Below are positions 45,826 through 54,235 of a DNA stretch of 64,000 nucleotides, in pieces. How positions within the stretch are numbered: the first letter of the stretch is position 1; the number at the start of each line of letters is the position of its first letter. Source of the DNA: JACVRW01 sp963751835 (GTDB taxonomy: Bacteria; Actinomycetota; Thermoleophilia; Solirubrobacterales; Thermoleophilaceae). A program made the translations under genes and the position numbers. The stretch spans positions 186,001 through 250,000 of the forward strand of contig CAVVWD010000011.1 in assembly GCA_963751835.1 (NCBI GenBank), in the 5' to 3' direction. Below the pieces are notes generated by a model. The model saw only the letters and a program-made list of their open reading frames with translations, was not told the origin of the DNA and did not search any database.

Positions 45826-46895
45826 GCCCCGAGCCCCGCGTCGAAGGTGAGCGCCTCCTCGCCGAACGGGCTGCCCGGCCGCATGCGCTCGAACTGCTCG
45901 GCGCTGCCGGGCGCGTACATGCCCGCCGCGAGCCTGGCGACGTCCGGCTCCGGGCTGGCGTCGGCGAACTCGACGGCCGCGCGCACGCGCTCGTCGGCCC
46001 GGCTGTCGACGGCCTCGAGCTCGGGGTCGTCGATGCCCGCCTCACGGAGCTGCCGCCGTACTCGCACGATCGGGTCGATCTCCCGGCGGGCCTTGATCTC
46101 CTCGCGCGTGCGATACGCGAGGCCCGCATCGGCCACCGAATGGCCGCGATAGCGATAGGTCACGGCCTCGAGCACCGCAGGCCGGCGCTCCCGGCGGGCG
46201 GCCTGGAGCAGCCGCGTGCTCGCCTCGACCACGGCGTCGAGGTCGTCGCCGTCGACGCGCTCGCCGTGCATGCGGTGGGCGGAGGCGCGCCGCCACAGCT
46301 CGGGCTCGGCTGAGGCGCGGGCCACCGAGGTGCCCATCCCGTACTCGTTGTTGACGATCAGAAAGACGATCGGCAGGTGCCAGAGCGCCGCGAGGTTGAG
46401 CGACTCGTGCCAGGCCCCCATGTTCACCGCGCCGTCGCCGAGCTCACACACGACCGCCTGCGAGCGGTCCTGGCGAACGAGGGCGAGCGCGAGCCCGGTG
46501 GCCACCGGCAGCTGGCCGGCGACGATGCCCCAGCCGCCGTAGAAGCCGCGCCCGACATCGAGCAGGTGCATGGAGCCGCCGCGCCCGTGGGCGCAGCCGT
46601 CCGAGCGCCCGAACAGCTCGGCCATCACGGCCTTCGGGGAGACGCCTCGCGCAAGCGCGAAGCCGTGGCAGCGATAGCCGGTCACGAGCAGGTCGGCCTC
46701 CTCGAGCGCGTGCACCACCCCGACCGTGGTGGCCTCCTGGCCCGACGAGAGGTGGCAGTAACCGCCGATCTTGGCGGCCTTGTACTGGCGCTCCGCCTCG
46801 GTCTCGAAGACCCGGCTCAGGACCATGTCCTCGTAGAGGCGCAGGCGTACGTCCAGGGGGAGGGCGTGCTCCTCGGCGCGGGTTACGACGGCCAT
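45822..46895 (-). CDS. pdhA: 2-oxoacid dehydrogenase E1 alpha subunit (pyruvate-dehydrogenase-like)
   Basis: The 357-residue alpha subunit has the thiamine-diphosphate motif VVCELGDGAVNMGAWHESLN ending in FLIVNNEYG about 30 residues on, GYRCHGFALARGVSP, HGRGGSMHLLD, and the phosphorylation-loop-like YRYRGHSVAD. A GAGAGAG site precedes ATG 46895. Only seven bases separate it from the GntR stop, so regulator and enzyme form one operon. Confidence 0.88.
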   Translation of the reverse strand: MAVVTRAEEHALPLDVRLRLYEDMVLSRVFETEAERQYKAAKIGGYCHLSSGQEATTVGVVHALEEADLLVTGYRCHGFALARGVSPKAVMAELFGRSDGCAHGRGGSMHLLDVGRGFYGGWGIVAGQLPVATGLALALVRQDRSQAVVCELGDGAVNMGAWHESLNLAALWHLPIVFLIVNNEYGMGTSVARASAEPELWRRASAHRMHGERVDGDDLDAVVEASTRLLQAARRERRPAVLEAVTYRYRGHSVADAGLAYRTREEIKARREIDPIVRVRRQLREAGIDDPELEAVDSRADERVRAAVEFADASPEPDVARLAAGMYAPGSAEQFERMRPGSPFGEEALTFDAGLGA

Positions 46896-46902
46896 CTCTC
46901 TC

Positions 46903-47592
46903 TCAGCTCTCCTCGAAGTAGTCGGGGTGCTCGGCGCGGATGTGGGGCAGGCTCGAGAGCACCATCCGCAGGTGGTGGCGCAGCGCCTCCTCGGCCCGGT
47001 CGGCATCGCCTGCGGCCACGGCCGCCACGACGGCACGGTGCTCGTCGACCATCTCTGCGAGGTACCCGGGCTCGGGCAGGCTAAGACGCCGCACGCGGTC
47101 GAGATGTCCGTTCGCGCGCCGGCTGAGCGACCAGGCGATGTCCCTTCCGCTCAGCTCGCAGAGGCTCCGGTGAAGCGAGGCGTCGAGCGCGTCGAACGCC
47201 TCGACGTCGCCGCTCGTCTCGGCCCGTTCCTGCGCGGCGAGGTTGGCTTGCAGGGCCTCGAGCTGCTGCGCGCTGGCGCGCTCGGTGGCGAGCCGGATGG
47301 CGCTGCATTCGAGGGCCTCGCGTACGAAGGCGGCGTCGGCGATCGCGTCGTCACTGATCAGCGTGACGAACGTGCCGAGCTGAGGGACGATGGCCACCAG
47401 GCGCTCGTCCCGCAGGCGGGCGAGGGCTTCGCGGACCGGGGTGCGGCTGACGCCGAGCAGCTCGGCGAGCTCGTTCTCGGAGAGGCGGCGGCCGGGCTCG
47501 AGCTCGGCGCTGACGATCGCCTCGCGCAGGGCCGCATAGACCTGATCCCGAGCGGCTGCCCCGCCCGCCCTCTCGCTAAGCGGGATACGCAC
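46903..47592 (-). CDS. GntR-family regulator, FadR/FCD subgroup (PdhR-like position)
   Basis: The 229-residue protein has an N-terminal winged helix (ALREAIVSAELEPGRRLSENELAELLGVSRTPVREALARL) and a C-terminal FCD helical domain with metal-coordinating His/Asp positions (LHRSLCEL, HLDRVRRL, DEHRAVVAAVAAGDADRAEEALRHHL). FCD members bind carboxylic acids. Its gene heads the pdhA-pdhB operon and has a matching operator just upstream of its start, so it probably represses the operon until a substrate such as pyruvate or lactate binds. Confidence 0.9.
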   Translation of the reverse strand: MRIPLSERAGGAAARDQVYAALREAIVSAELEPGRRLSENELAELLGVSRTPVREALARLRDERLVAIVPQLGTFVTLISDDAIADAAFVREALECSAIRLATERASAQQLEALQANLAAQERAETSGDVEAFDALDASLHRSLCELSGRDIAWSLSRRANGHLDRVRRLSLPEPGYLAEMVDEHRAVVAAVAAGDADRAEEALRHHLRMVLSSLPHIRAEHPDYFEES

Positions 47593-47598
47593 GTCGCC

Positions 47599-47608
47599 TA
47601 GTATACAA
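47599..47608 (-). promoter_or_regulatory. GntR/FadR-type operator (TNGT-N2-ACNA)
   Basis: On the minus strand TTGTATACTA matches the FCD-GntR consensus TNGT(N)ACNA exactly, 7-16 bases upstream of the GntR start codon, overlapping the expected ribosome-site region. Repressor bound here would block its own operon. Confidence 0.7.
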
Positions 47609-47609
47609 G

Positions 47610-47649
47610 TGTTCTTCAGGCTGTCAGCACTTGTTTTTCAGGCTGTCAG
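47610..47649. repeat. 18-bp direct repeat (one mismatch) with an overlapping inverted repeat
   Basis: TGTTCTTCAGGCTGTCAG (47610-47627) recurs as TGTTTTTCAGGCTGTCAG (47632-47649), a 22-base period that duplicates the stop-codon end of the response-regulator gene. ACAAGTG (47605-47611) and CACTTGT (47628-47634) make a 7-bp inverted repeat across the first copy. It looks like a local tandem duplication between two minus-strand genes. Confidence 0.75.
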
Positions 47650-48243
47650 GCCCAGTCGCTCGGCGCGCTGAACGGCCTCCGCCCGGTTGCGAACGCCCAG
47701 CTTGCGATAGAGCGAGCTGGTGTGCTCCTTGACCGTGTGCGGGGACAGATAGAGGCGCTCGGCGATCTCCTTGTTGGTGGCGCCGGAGGCCATGTGGGTG
47801 AGCACCTCGCGCTCGCGGTCGGACAGCGGCGCCGAGGCCTGCTCGGCGCGCGGCGCGAACACGGTCATCCCCTTGCCGACCATGCGGACGGCCATCGCCA
47901 CGTCGTGCGCGGACCAGTCCTTCGAGACGAAGCCCGAGGCGCCGGCCGCCTTCGCGGCCTGGGGCGAGATCCAGCCGGCGCCCGAGATCAGCAGCACGCG
48001 CGTGCGTGGTGAGGTACGCCGGATCGCCTCGCACAGCTCGGCGCCGGACTCCTCACCGAGGAAGAGATCCACGAGCGCCACGTGCGGCTCGTAGCGGCGC
48101 GCCAACTTGAGCGCCTCCTCAACGCTCGACGCGGTGAGGCAGCGCTCCACCCACGGCTGCTCGGTCAGGAGCAGGCGGAAGCCCCAGTGGACGACGTCGT
48201 GGTCGTCCACCACCAGCACCCGCAGGTTGCGCTCGGGGCTCAC
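47638..48243 (-). CDS. NarL/FixJ-type response regulator
   Basis: The 201-residue regulator has a receiver domain (RVLVVDDHDVVHWGF, phospho-acceptor Asp in VALVDLFLG near residue 52, switch region VLLISGAGWIS, Lys in FVSKDW) and a LuxR helix-turn-helix (LSDREREVLTHMASGATNKEIAERLYLSPHTVKEH). It would bind DNA when phosphorylated by the kinase encoded just upstream; GTG 48243 overlaps the kinase stop in GTGA. Confidence 0.93.
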   Translation of the reverse strand: MSPERNLRVLVVDDHDVVHWGFRLLLTEQPWVERCLTASSVEEALKLARRYEPHVALVDLFLGEESGAELCEAIRRTSPRTRVLLISGAGWISPQAAKAAGASGFVSKDWSAHDVAMAVRMVGKGMTVFAPRAEQASAPLSDREREVLTHMASGATNKEIAERLYLSPHTVKEHTSSLYRKLGVRNRAEAVQRAERLGLTA

Positions 48244-49382
48244 TCCTCCTCCTCCTCGTCCTCCCCCACGGGCACGACGAGCCGCACGCGCCACACCGAT
48301 CCGTCCTCGGGCCCGAACTCGACGAGCGCGCCTCGCTGCAGCGCCTCGACGGCGGCCAGCTTCAGACCCATGCCGGTGCCTCGCCTCCCGCGCGCAACCC
48401 GGCGTGCGCCGTCGTTGCGGACCTCGAGCACGAAGGTCCCGTTGCTGCGCCCGACGTGGACGCGCACGCTGGTGGGCTTCGCGTGCTTGTGGGCGTTGCG
48501 AAGCGCCTCGGCGAGCACCGACTGCGCGAGCGGCTCCACGTCCTCCGGCACTTCCACGCCCTCGTCCCACTCGAGCTCGAGCGGCAGGTCCTTGTAGTGG
48601 CGGTCGAGCCGGGCGAGCTCGTCGTAGAGCGTGGCGCCGGTATCGAGGCTCGGGGGGGCAAGCGGGCGCGAGATCGCCTCACGGAGGTCGGCCAGTGCGG
48701 CCTGCATCTCGTCCGCACAGCGCCGCCGTGCCTCCTCGCTGAGGCCGTGCTCCGAGCCGAGCACGAGCGAGACGCCGAAGAGGCGCTGCACCACGCGGTC
48801 GTGGATCTCGCGCGCCAGGTCGATGCGCGCCTGAAGCAGCCGCGTCCGGCCCTGCTGGCTCGTGGCGATGCGCACCGTCGCGGCGAGCGCCGCGGTCTTG
48901 CCGAGCGTCCACATCGCGTGCCGCTCCTCGTCCGTCAGCTCGAAGCGGGTGCCGCCGCGGTCCGCGAAGATCACCCCGAGCAGGCGTCCGGCGGCCGAGA
49001 TCGGGGTGCAGGTGAGCGTGTCGACGCCGCTGAAGCGCGCGTAGCGCTCGGGCACCCAGCGCTCGAGCTCGCCGGTCACCTCGACAACCCGGTCCTCGGA
49101 GAGGGCCAGCTGCGCGATCGGGGTCTCCTCGAGCGTGCCGTACACGCCGTCGAGCAGGTCCGGAGGGAACCCCTGGCTCCCGAGCGGCACGACGAGCTGG
49201 CGCGCCTCGTCGTAGAGCAGCAGGATCGCGCGCGTCATCGATGCCGTGCGGCAGAGCGCCTCGCAGAGGCGGTCGTAGAAGTCGCGCCCGGAGGTTGCGG
49301 ATGCGTCGCCCAGCGCACCGAGAAGCTCGACGATCACCTCGAGCGCGTCGGTGCGTGGTGACGGGGCTTCGCTTTCCGCCAT
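48240..49382 (-). CDS. cytoplasmic GAF-domain sensor histidine kinase (NarL partner type)
   Basis: The 380-residue kinase has a GAF-type sensor at about residues 35-185 (ILLLYDEARQLVVPLGSQG, then TLTCTPISAAGRLLGVIFADRGG), the HisKA_3 box with phospho-His in LAREIHDRVVQRLFG, and an HATPase domain (LAQSVLAEALRNAHKHAK, RGTGMGLKLAAVEAL). No membrane segment is present, so it senses a cytoplasmic cue. The very acidic tail EDEEEEE ends the protein. It forms a pair with the response regulator. Confidence 0.92.
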   Translation of the reverse strand: MAESEAPSPRTDALEVIVELLGALGDASATSGRDFYDRLCEALCRTASMTRAILLLYDEARQLVVPLGSQGFPPDLLDGVYGTLEETPIAQLALSEDRVVEVTGELERWVPERYARFSGVDTLTCTPISAAGRLLGVIFADRGGTRFELTDEERHAMWTLGKTAALAATVRIATSQQGRTRLLQARIDLAREIHDRVVQRLFGVSLVLGSEHGLSEEARRRCADEMQAALADLREAISRPLAPPSLDTGATLYDELARLDRHYKDLPLELEWDEGVEVPEDVEPLAQSVLAEALRNAHKHAKPTSVRVHVGRSNGTFVLEVRNDGARRVARGRRGTGMGLKLAAVEALQRGALVEFGPEDGSVWRVRLVVPVGEDEEEEE

Positions 49383-49412
49383 CTCCTGTTGAACGCTACC
49401 CGGCGCGCCTGA

Positions 49413-49643
49413 TCAGTCAGGCTGGAGCGACAGGCGCAGGGTCTGCTCGGAGGTCAGTGAGACCTCACGAACGTACCCGCAGCTGCGGCAGCGGCACTCG
49501 ACCTCGCCATCGAAGTCGTCGACGCGAAGCGACCATTCCACGTCACCCGACAGACAGGCGCGGCAGGCCAGGGCGGCCGCCACGAGCGACGGATCATCGT
49601 CGCCGCGAAAGCTCGCCAGCTCGAGAGTGCTCTCCTTCATCAC
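49413..49643 (-). CDS. small zinc-ribbon-like Cys-rich protein
   Basis: The 76-residue protein has four to five Cys in a CRAC - CRCRSCG arrangement (about residues 27-30 and 50-55), typical of a structural zinc ribbon or rubredoxin-like knuckle. An acidic N-terminus (RGDDDPS) and a beta-rich end follow. The function is unknown; it lies between the sensor kinase and folK with short gaps in the same direction. Confidence 0.65.
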   Translation of the reverse strand: MMKESTLELASFRGDDDPSLVAAALACRACLSGDVEWSLRVDDFDGEVECRCRSCGYVREVSLTSEQTLRLSLQPD

Positions 49644-49651
49644 ACTTACGG

Positions 49652-50200
49652 TTACTCTGAGCGGCCGCGTCCGGAACGCCCCCAGCCCCGAAGACCCCCC
49701 GCCTGGGGGGTCACCACCTGGACCCGCTGGTCCTGCAGGGAGCTCCGCAGGTCGGCGAGCCGCGTGCCGTCGGGCAGCGCCAGACCGGGGTCGAGCTCGA
49801 GCAGCGGCTCGACCACGAAGCGCCTGCTGGTGACCTCGCGGTGCGGCAGCGTAAGGCGCCTCGAGCGGTACTCGAGGTCGCCCAACAGCAGCAGGTCGAC
49901 GTCGATCGGCCGCGGGCCATGGCGGATACCGCCCGGCCGGCGCCCGAGCTCATGCTCGACCGCCTTGCACGCGTCGAGGAGCTCCTCGGGCCCGAGCGCG
50001 GTGCGGACGCGCAGGCATGCGTTGAGGAAGTCCGGCTGGTCGAGCAGCTCGCCCTGGGGCGCGGTCTCGTAGAGCGACGACGAGGCGAGCACCTCGACCC
50101 CGTACCGCCCGAGCGCCTCGCGGGCCCTACGCAGGTTGGCCTCCCGGTTCCCGACGTTCGAGCCGAGCCCCAGGTAGCCGGTCCTCAGACCTCCTTCCAC
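49652..50200 (-). CDS. folK: 2-amino-4-hydroxy-6-hydroxymethyldihydropteridine pyrophosphokinase
   Basis: The product of about 182 residues has the HPPK signatures GYLGLGSNVGNREANL, SSLYETAP, and RRPGGIRHGPRPIDVDLLLLG with the paired Asp residues that bind two Mg. It transfers pyrophosphate from ATP to the pterin in folate synthesis. There is no ATG; GTG 50200 inside the folB end is the best start, giving a 16-base overlap. The last 30 residues are Gly/Arg-rich. Confidence 0.9.
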   Translation of the reverse strand: MEGGLRTGYLGLGSNVGNREANLRRAREALGRYGVEVLASSSLYETAPQGELLDQPDFLNACLRVRTALGPEELLDACKAVEHELGRRPGGIRHGPRPIDVDLLLLGDLEYRSRRLTLPHREVTSRRFVVEPLLELDPGLALPDGTRLADLRSSLQDQRVQVVTPQAGGLRGWGRSGRGRSE

Positions 50201-50628
50201 ACCTCGACCGACACCTCGTCCACGGGCAGCGGGATCGGCGGCTCCGGCTTTGCGGCCTTCACGCGCACGGACTCGGCGCCGAAGCGGTCGACGAGGCGGT
50301 CGGCGACGGCGGAGCAGAGCCGCTCGAGCGTCTTGTAGGAGCGCTCCTGCGCTGCCAGCGCGACCTGCTCGCACACCTCGCCGTAGTCGACCGTGTCCTC
50401 GATGCGGTCGGTGACGGTGGCGTCGCACTCGTCGAGATCGAACGCGATGTCGAACACGAGCCGCTGTCCGAGCTCGCGCTCGGCCTCGCTCACGCCGTGG
50501 CGGGTGAACAGCGACAGGCCGGTGATCTCGATCGAGACCGCGGGTGGGTTGCTGGAACGGTCGTCGCCGAGATCGTCGTCGTCGAGATCGTCGTACTCGT
50601 CCCCGTGCTCCTCCCGCTCCCAGGTCAC
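50185..50628 (-). CDS. folB: dihydroneopterin aldolase
   Basis: From about residue 30 of 147 the protein matches FolB: IEITGLSLFTRHGVSEAERELGQRLVFDIAF with the catalytic Glu, DTVDYGEVCEQV, and VRVKAAKPEPPIPLPVDEVSVEV with the catalytic Lys. The first 30 residues are strongly acidic (EYDDLDDDDLGDD) and have no place in the usual 120-residue enzyme. GTG 50628 overlaps the folP stop in GTGA; a later start would remove the acidic leader but lacks a good codon. Confidence 0.9.
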   Translation of the reverse strand: MTWEREEHGDEYDDLDDDDLGDDRSSNPPAVSIEITGLSLFTRHGVSEAERELGQRLVFDIAFDLDECDATVTDRIEDTVDYGEVCEQVALAAQERSYKTLERLCSAVADRLVDRFGAESVRVKAAKPEPPIPLPVDEVSVEVWKEV

Positions 50629-51422
50629 GGCGCCACCGTAGCAGCGGCCACCGTGAGTGCATCCGCGACGGGAGCCACGTCGTGGACCCGGAAGATGCTC
50701 GCCCCCCGCTCGAGCGCGAGCACGTTGGTGGCGATCGTGCCCGGCAGCCGCTCTCCCTCCGGACGCCCGCCGGCGAGCTTCCCGAGGAAGCTCTTGCGCG
50801 ACGTGCCGACCACGACGGGGCGGCCGATCGCCACGATCTCGCCCAGCCTGCGGAGCAGCTCGAGGTTGTGCTCGACGGTCTTGCCGAAGCCGATGCCGGG
50901 GTCGAGCCAGACGTGCTCCTCCGGCACGCCCTCGGCGGTGGCGAACGCGAGCCGCTCCTCGAGGAACGCCTTCACGTCCGCGACGACGTCCCCGTAGCGG
51001 GGGTCATGCTGCATCGTGCGCGGCTCGCCGAGCATGTGCATCAGGCAGCAGTGGGCGCCACGGTCCGCCACGAGCCCGGCAAGGTCGGGCGAGAAGCGGA
51101 AGGCCGACACGTCGTTGACGATCGTGGCGCCGGCGTCGAGCGCCGCCTCCGCCACCGCGACCTTGGTGGTGTCGATGGAGACCCGCAGTCGGGATGCCGC
51201 GAGGCGCTCCACCACGGGGACGACCCGGCGCGTCTCCTCCGCTGCGTCGACCGGGTCGGCGCCCGGGCGGGTGGACTCGCCGCCCACGTCGAGGATCGCC
51301 GCGCCCTCGTCCGCCAGCTCGAGGCCATGGCGGACGGCGGCCTCAGCGTCGAGATAGAGCCCTCCGTCGGAGAACGAGTCAGGGGTCACGTTGACGACGC
51401 CCATGAGCGTGAACCGCTCCAC
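50625..51422 (-). CDS. folP: dihydropteroate synthase
   Basis: The 265-residue TIM barrel has MGVVNVTPDSFSDGG, ILDVGGESTRPGA, SIDTTKVAVAEAALDAGATIVNDVS, LDPGIGFGKT and GTSRKSFLG, all canonical. It joins p-aminobenzoate to the pterin pyrophosphate and is the sulfonamide target. It heads the folP-folB-folK run; its start lies 44 bases inside the end of the upstream LysR gene. Confidence 0.96.
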   Translation of the reverse strand: MERFTLMGVVNVTPDSFSDGGLYLDAEAAVRHGLELADEGAAILDVGGESTRPGADPVDAAEETRRVVPVVERLAASRLRVSIDTTKVAVAEAALDAGATIVNDVSAFRFSPDLAGLVADRGAHCCLMHMLGEPRTMQHDPRYGDVVADVKAFLEERLAFATAEGVPEEHVWLDPGIGFGKTVEHNLELLRRLGEIVAIGRPVVVGTSRKSFLGKLAGGRPEGERLPGTIATNVLALERGASIFRVHDVAPVADALTVAAATVAP

Positions 51423-52305
51423 GCCGAGAAAGTATTGTCGCCCGGGCGAGCTCCGAGAACGTTCTGGCCACCGGCCGCTCGACCGCCGCCCTCAGCAGCT
51501 GCACCTGGAAGCGCCGTTCCGGCGTGAGGTCGACGAGCCGGACACCCCGTGCCGACGAGACCGCGGCGCAGCGCGCGGTGAGGCCAACCGCCTCTCCAGA
51601 GCGGACCGACGTCTCCCATGCCATCGGGCCGCTCGGGTCCTCGACGGTGCTGGGCTCGAAGCCCGCGGCCCGGCAGAGCTCCACCACGGCGCGGTTGTAG
51701 CCGGGCCCGTCGCGGGCGTCCACGAGTGCGATTCGCTCGCCTCGGAGCTCGGACAGCGGGATTCGGTCCCGGTCTGCGAGCGGATGACCTTCGGCGACTG
51801 CGAGCACCGCCGGCTCGTCAACCAGATGCTCGAGCTCGATTCCGTCTGCCGGCTCGGCAGAGAAGCCGATCGCCACGTCCAGCTCGCCTCTCGCGAGACC
51901 TCGGGCGAGGGCCCCGGAGGAATCCTGCAGCGCCCGGACGTCGACATCCGGCATCCGCTTCCCGAGCTCGGCCAGCAGCGTGCGGGCGATGTAGTGCACG
52001 CCCGGCGAGAGTCCCAGGCGGACCTCTCCGCGCTCGCCGTGCGCGAAAGCGGAGCCGATCTCGTCCACGACGGCCGCTGCTTCGACGGCCGAGCGGGCGT
52101 GAGGCAGCATCTCCCCACCCGCTTCGGTGAGCTCCACATGGTTGCGGGAGCGCTCGAAGAGCTCGACCCCCAGCTGCAGCTCGAGCCGCTTGATCTGCTG
52201 GCTCAGCGCCGGCTGCGCGATGCTCAGCCGCTGAGCCGCGCGGCCGAAGTGGAGCTCATCCGCCAGGACCACAAATGAGCGCAGCAGGCGCGGGTCGAGG
52301 CTCAT
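51379..52305 (-). CDS. LysR-family transcriptional regulator
   Basis: The 308-residue regulator has the N-terminal helix-turn-helix (LLRSFVVLADELHFGRAAQRL, SIAQPALSQQIKRLELQLGVELFER) and a two-lobe effector domain (VRLGLSPGVHYIARTLLAEL, LDVAIGFSAEPADG, then GEAVGLTARCAAV). Its 3' end overlaps folP by 44 bases, so both genes may be transcribed together. The effector and targets are unknown. Confidence 0.92.
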   Translation of the reverse strand: MSLDPRLLRSFVVLADELHFGRAAQRLSIAQPALSQQIKRLELQLGVELFERSRNHVELTEAGGEMLPHARSAVEAAAVVDEIGSAFAHGERGEVRLGLSPGVHYIARTLLAELGKRMPDVDVRALQDSSGALARGLARGELDVAIGFSAEPADGIELEHLVDEPAVLAVAEGHPLADRDRIPLSELRGERIALVDARDGPGYNRAVVELCRAAGFEPSTVEDPSGPMAWETSVRSGEAVGLTARCAAVSSARGVRLVDLTPERRFQVQLLRAAVERPVARTFSELARATILSRRGAVHAHGRRQRDP

Positions 52306-52376
52306 GCACGGAGCTTATTAGGGGCGCGCAGGCGCTATTTCACGCGGGGCCGGGGCGCGGCTAGGGTCGCCGGCCG

Positions 52377-53024
52377 ATGTCCCGTTCAGCGCTTGTAGTC
52401 CTGCTTGCACTCGTGGTCCTCGGTGCTCCGGCGTGCGGCGACGACGACGACGGCCGAAGCCGGCCACGGGCAGCCGCGGCGCAGCCTCCGCCGCCGCCCG
52501 ACGCGGGCACCCGTGCGGGCCACGGGGCGGACGTGTCGCCTACTGTCGAGGTGCCCGAGTCGGACACATCTCCGCCCGAGGCGACGATCACCCTGTCCGC
52601 CGGCGGAGCCCCGCTCGGCAGGGCTTCCCAGCCGCCCGGGGATCGGGGCGAAGCCCTCGCCCGTCTCCGCGGGCTCAGCCTGCGCGGCACGACCGTGGGA
52701 CGCGATCCCGACGGGGGCGTCGCGCGCGTGCGGGTCTCCATCATGGAGCGCATCACGTGCCGGCGCGGCGGCTCGGATGCGACGTTCACGCGCCTCCGGC
52801 GGCGCTACTTCCCACCGCCCCAGGTCGAGCGCATCCGCTCCACGCCGGGGACGGTGCTCCCCACCAGGCGCGTGCGCTCGCTCGAGCTGCGGCTGGGCGG
52901 ACGCCGCTGCGGCCCGGAGGCGCGGCCCCGGGTGGTTCACGGAGAGCTCTGGGGGGAGGCCGTGAACGGCAGCGGGCTGGAGGCGGTCACGCCGCACGTC
53001 CGTTTCCGCGCCGTGGCGGGCTAG
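52377..53024 (+). CDS. lipoprotein of unknown function
   Basis: The 215-residue product has a lipoprotein signal peptide with lipobox GAPAC (acylated Cys about residue 20), an acidic GDDDDG start to the mature part, a Pro/Ala-rich linker, and a basic C-terminal domain with several Cys and RRRYFPPPQVERIRSTPG. The start is clear; the body is not recognised. It is upstream of the FUSC gene but separated by 34 bases. Confidence 0.65.
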   Translation: MSRSALVVLLALVVLGAPACGDDDDGRSRPRAAAAQPPPPPDAGTRAGHGADVSPTVEVPESDTSPPEATITLSAGGAPLGRASQPPGDRGEALARLRGLSLRGTTVGRDPDGGVARVRVSIMERITCRRGGSDATFTRLRRRYFPPPQVERIRSTPGTVLPTRRVRSLELRLGGRRCGPEARPRVVHGELWGEAVNGSGLEAVTPHVRFRAVAG

Positions 53025-53058
53025 GCCAGGGACTCGAAATCTTTACCTGAACCCAACA

Positions 53059-54198
53059 GTGCGTCGCGATGTTGGAGAGGTGCCCACCCCCAGCACACTC
53101 CTGCTCCGCCTGCGCGGTCGCGTATGGCCGATCCTGCAGACCGCGATCGCGGCGGTCGCCGCCTGGTATCTCGCGCAGCTGCTGCTAGCGGAGACCAAGC
53201 CCGTCTTCGCCTCGATCGCCGCGGTGATCTGCATCGGCGCCACCTACGGGCAGCGCCGCGAGCGCGCGGTCGAGCTGATCGGCGGCGTCGTCCTCGGAAT
53301 CGGCATCGCCGACCTGCTCCTGCTCGCGATCGGCACCGGGCCGTTGCAGCTCGGCGTGTTGGTGGTCCTCGCGATGGGCGTGGCCGTGGTGCTCGGAGGC
53401 GGGCCGATCCTCGTGACGGAGGCGGCGGTGTCGGCGATCCTGCTCGTGCTGATCGAGCCCGCGAGCAGCGGGCTGCCGCCGGCGCGGCTGTTCGAGGCGC
53501 TCATCGGCGGCGGCGTGGCGCTCGGCATCAGCGCGCTGGCGTTCCCGCAGGATCCGGTGCTACTGGTGGGGCGCTCGGTGCAATCGATCTTCGGCGAGCT
53601 CGGGGTTTCGCTCGGGCGGGTGGCGGAGGCGCTCGCGGAGGGCGATCCGGTGCGGGCCGACGCCGCCCTGGCCTCCGCGCGCCAGCTCGACGAGCGCGTA
53701 CGGGAATTCGAGCACGCCCTCGTGATCGCCCACGAGACGGCGCGCTTCTCGCCCGGCCGCCGCTCCGCACGGCCGGAGCTCGTCCGCTACTCGCAGAGCG
53801 CGAGGCACATCGACTACGCCGTCCGGAACACGCGCGTGCTGGCCCGCCACGTGGCTCGCTTCCTGCGTGCGGGCGGCCGGGCGCACGACGAGCTCGCCGA
53901 TTCGATCAGCGACCTCACGGCGGCCGTGTGGGCGCTGGCAGCCGAGCTCGACGAGCCGGCGCGTGGTAGCGGCCAGGTGCGGGCGAACGCCTCCCGCGCC
54001 GCGACCCGCGCGACTCGGAGCTTTGAGGGCGAACGTGAGTTGGGACTCGCGGAGATCGTCGCGCAGGTGCGCTCGACCGCCATCGACCTGATGCGGGCAT
54101 CGGAGGCCGCGGCCCCGAGCGGAGAGCTGCCGCAGGAGCCGCTGAGCGAGGAGCTGCTCGTCGAGCTCTTCCAGGAGCCGGCGGCGGCCCGCGCTTAG
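53059..54198 (+). CDS. FUSC/aromatic-acid-exporter-like membrane protein
   Basis: The 379-residue protein has five or six membrane segments in its first 170 residues (ILQTAIAAVAAWYLAQLLLA, FASIAAVICIGATYG, LIGGVVLGIGIADLLLLAIG, LGVLVVLAMGVAVVLG, AVSAILLVLI) in FUSC order, with the YGQRRERA loop after helix 2. A long cytoplasmic helical domain follows, with HETARFSPGRRSARPE and RATRSFEGERELG. Homologues export aromatic acids or are unassigned. GTG 53059 is the start. Confidence 0.8.
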   Translation: MRRDVGEVPTPSTLLLRLRGRVWPILQTAIAAVAAWYLAQLLLAETKPVFASIAAVICIGATYGQRRERAVELIGGVVLGIGIADLLLLAIGTGPLQLGVLVVLAMGVAVVLGGGPILVTEAAVSAILLVLIEPASSGLPPARLFEALIGGGVALGISALAFPQDPVLLVGRSVQSIFGELGVSLGRVAEALAEGDPVRADAALASARQLDERVREFEHALVIAHETARFSPGRRSARPELVRYSQSARHIDYAVRNTRVLARHVARFLRAGGRAHDELADSISDLTAAVWALAAELDEPARGSGQVRANASRAATRATRSFEGERELGLAEIVAQVRSTAIDLMRASEAAAPSGELPQEPLSEELLVELFQEPAAARA

Positions 54199-54235
54199 AG
54201 GCTCTTGCGGCGGCCGGCTTGGGCTGCCTGGGCCG

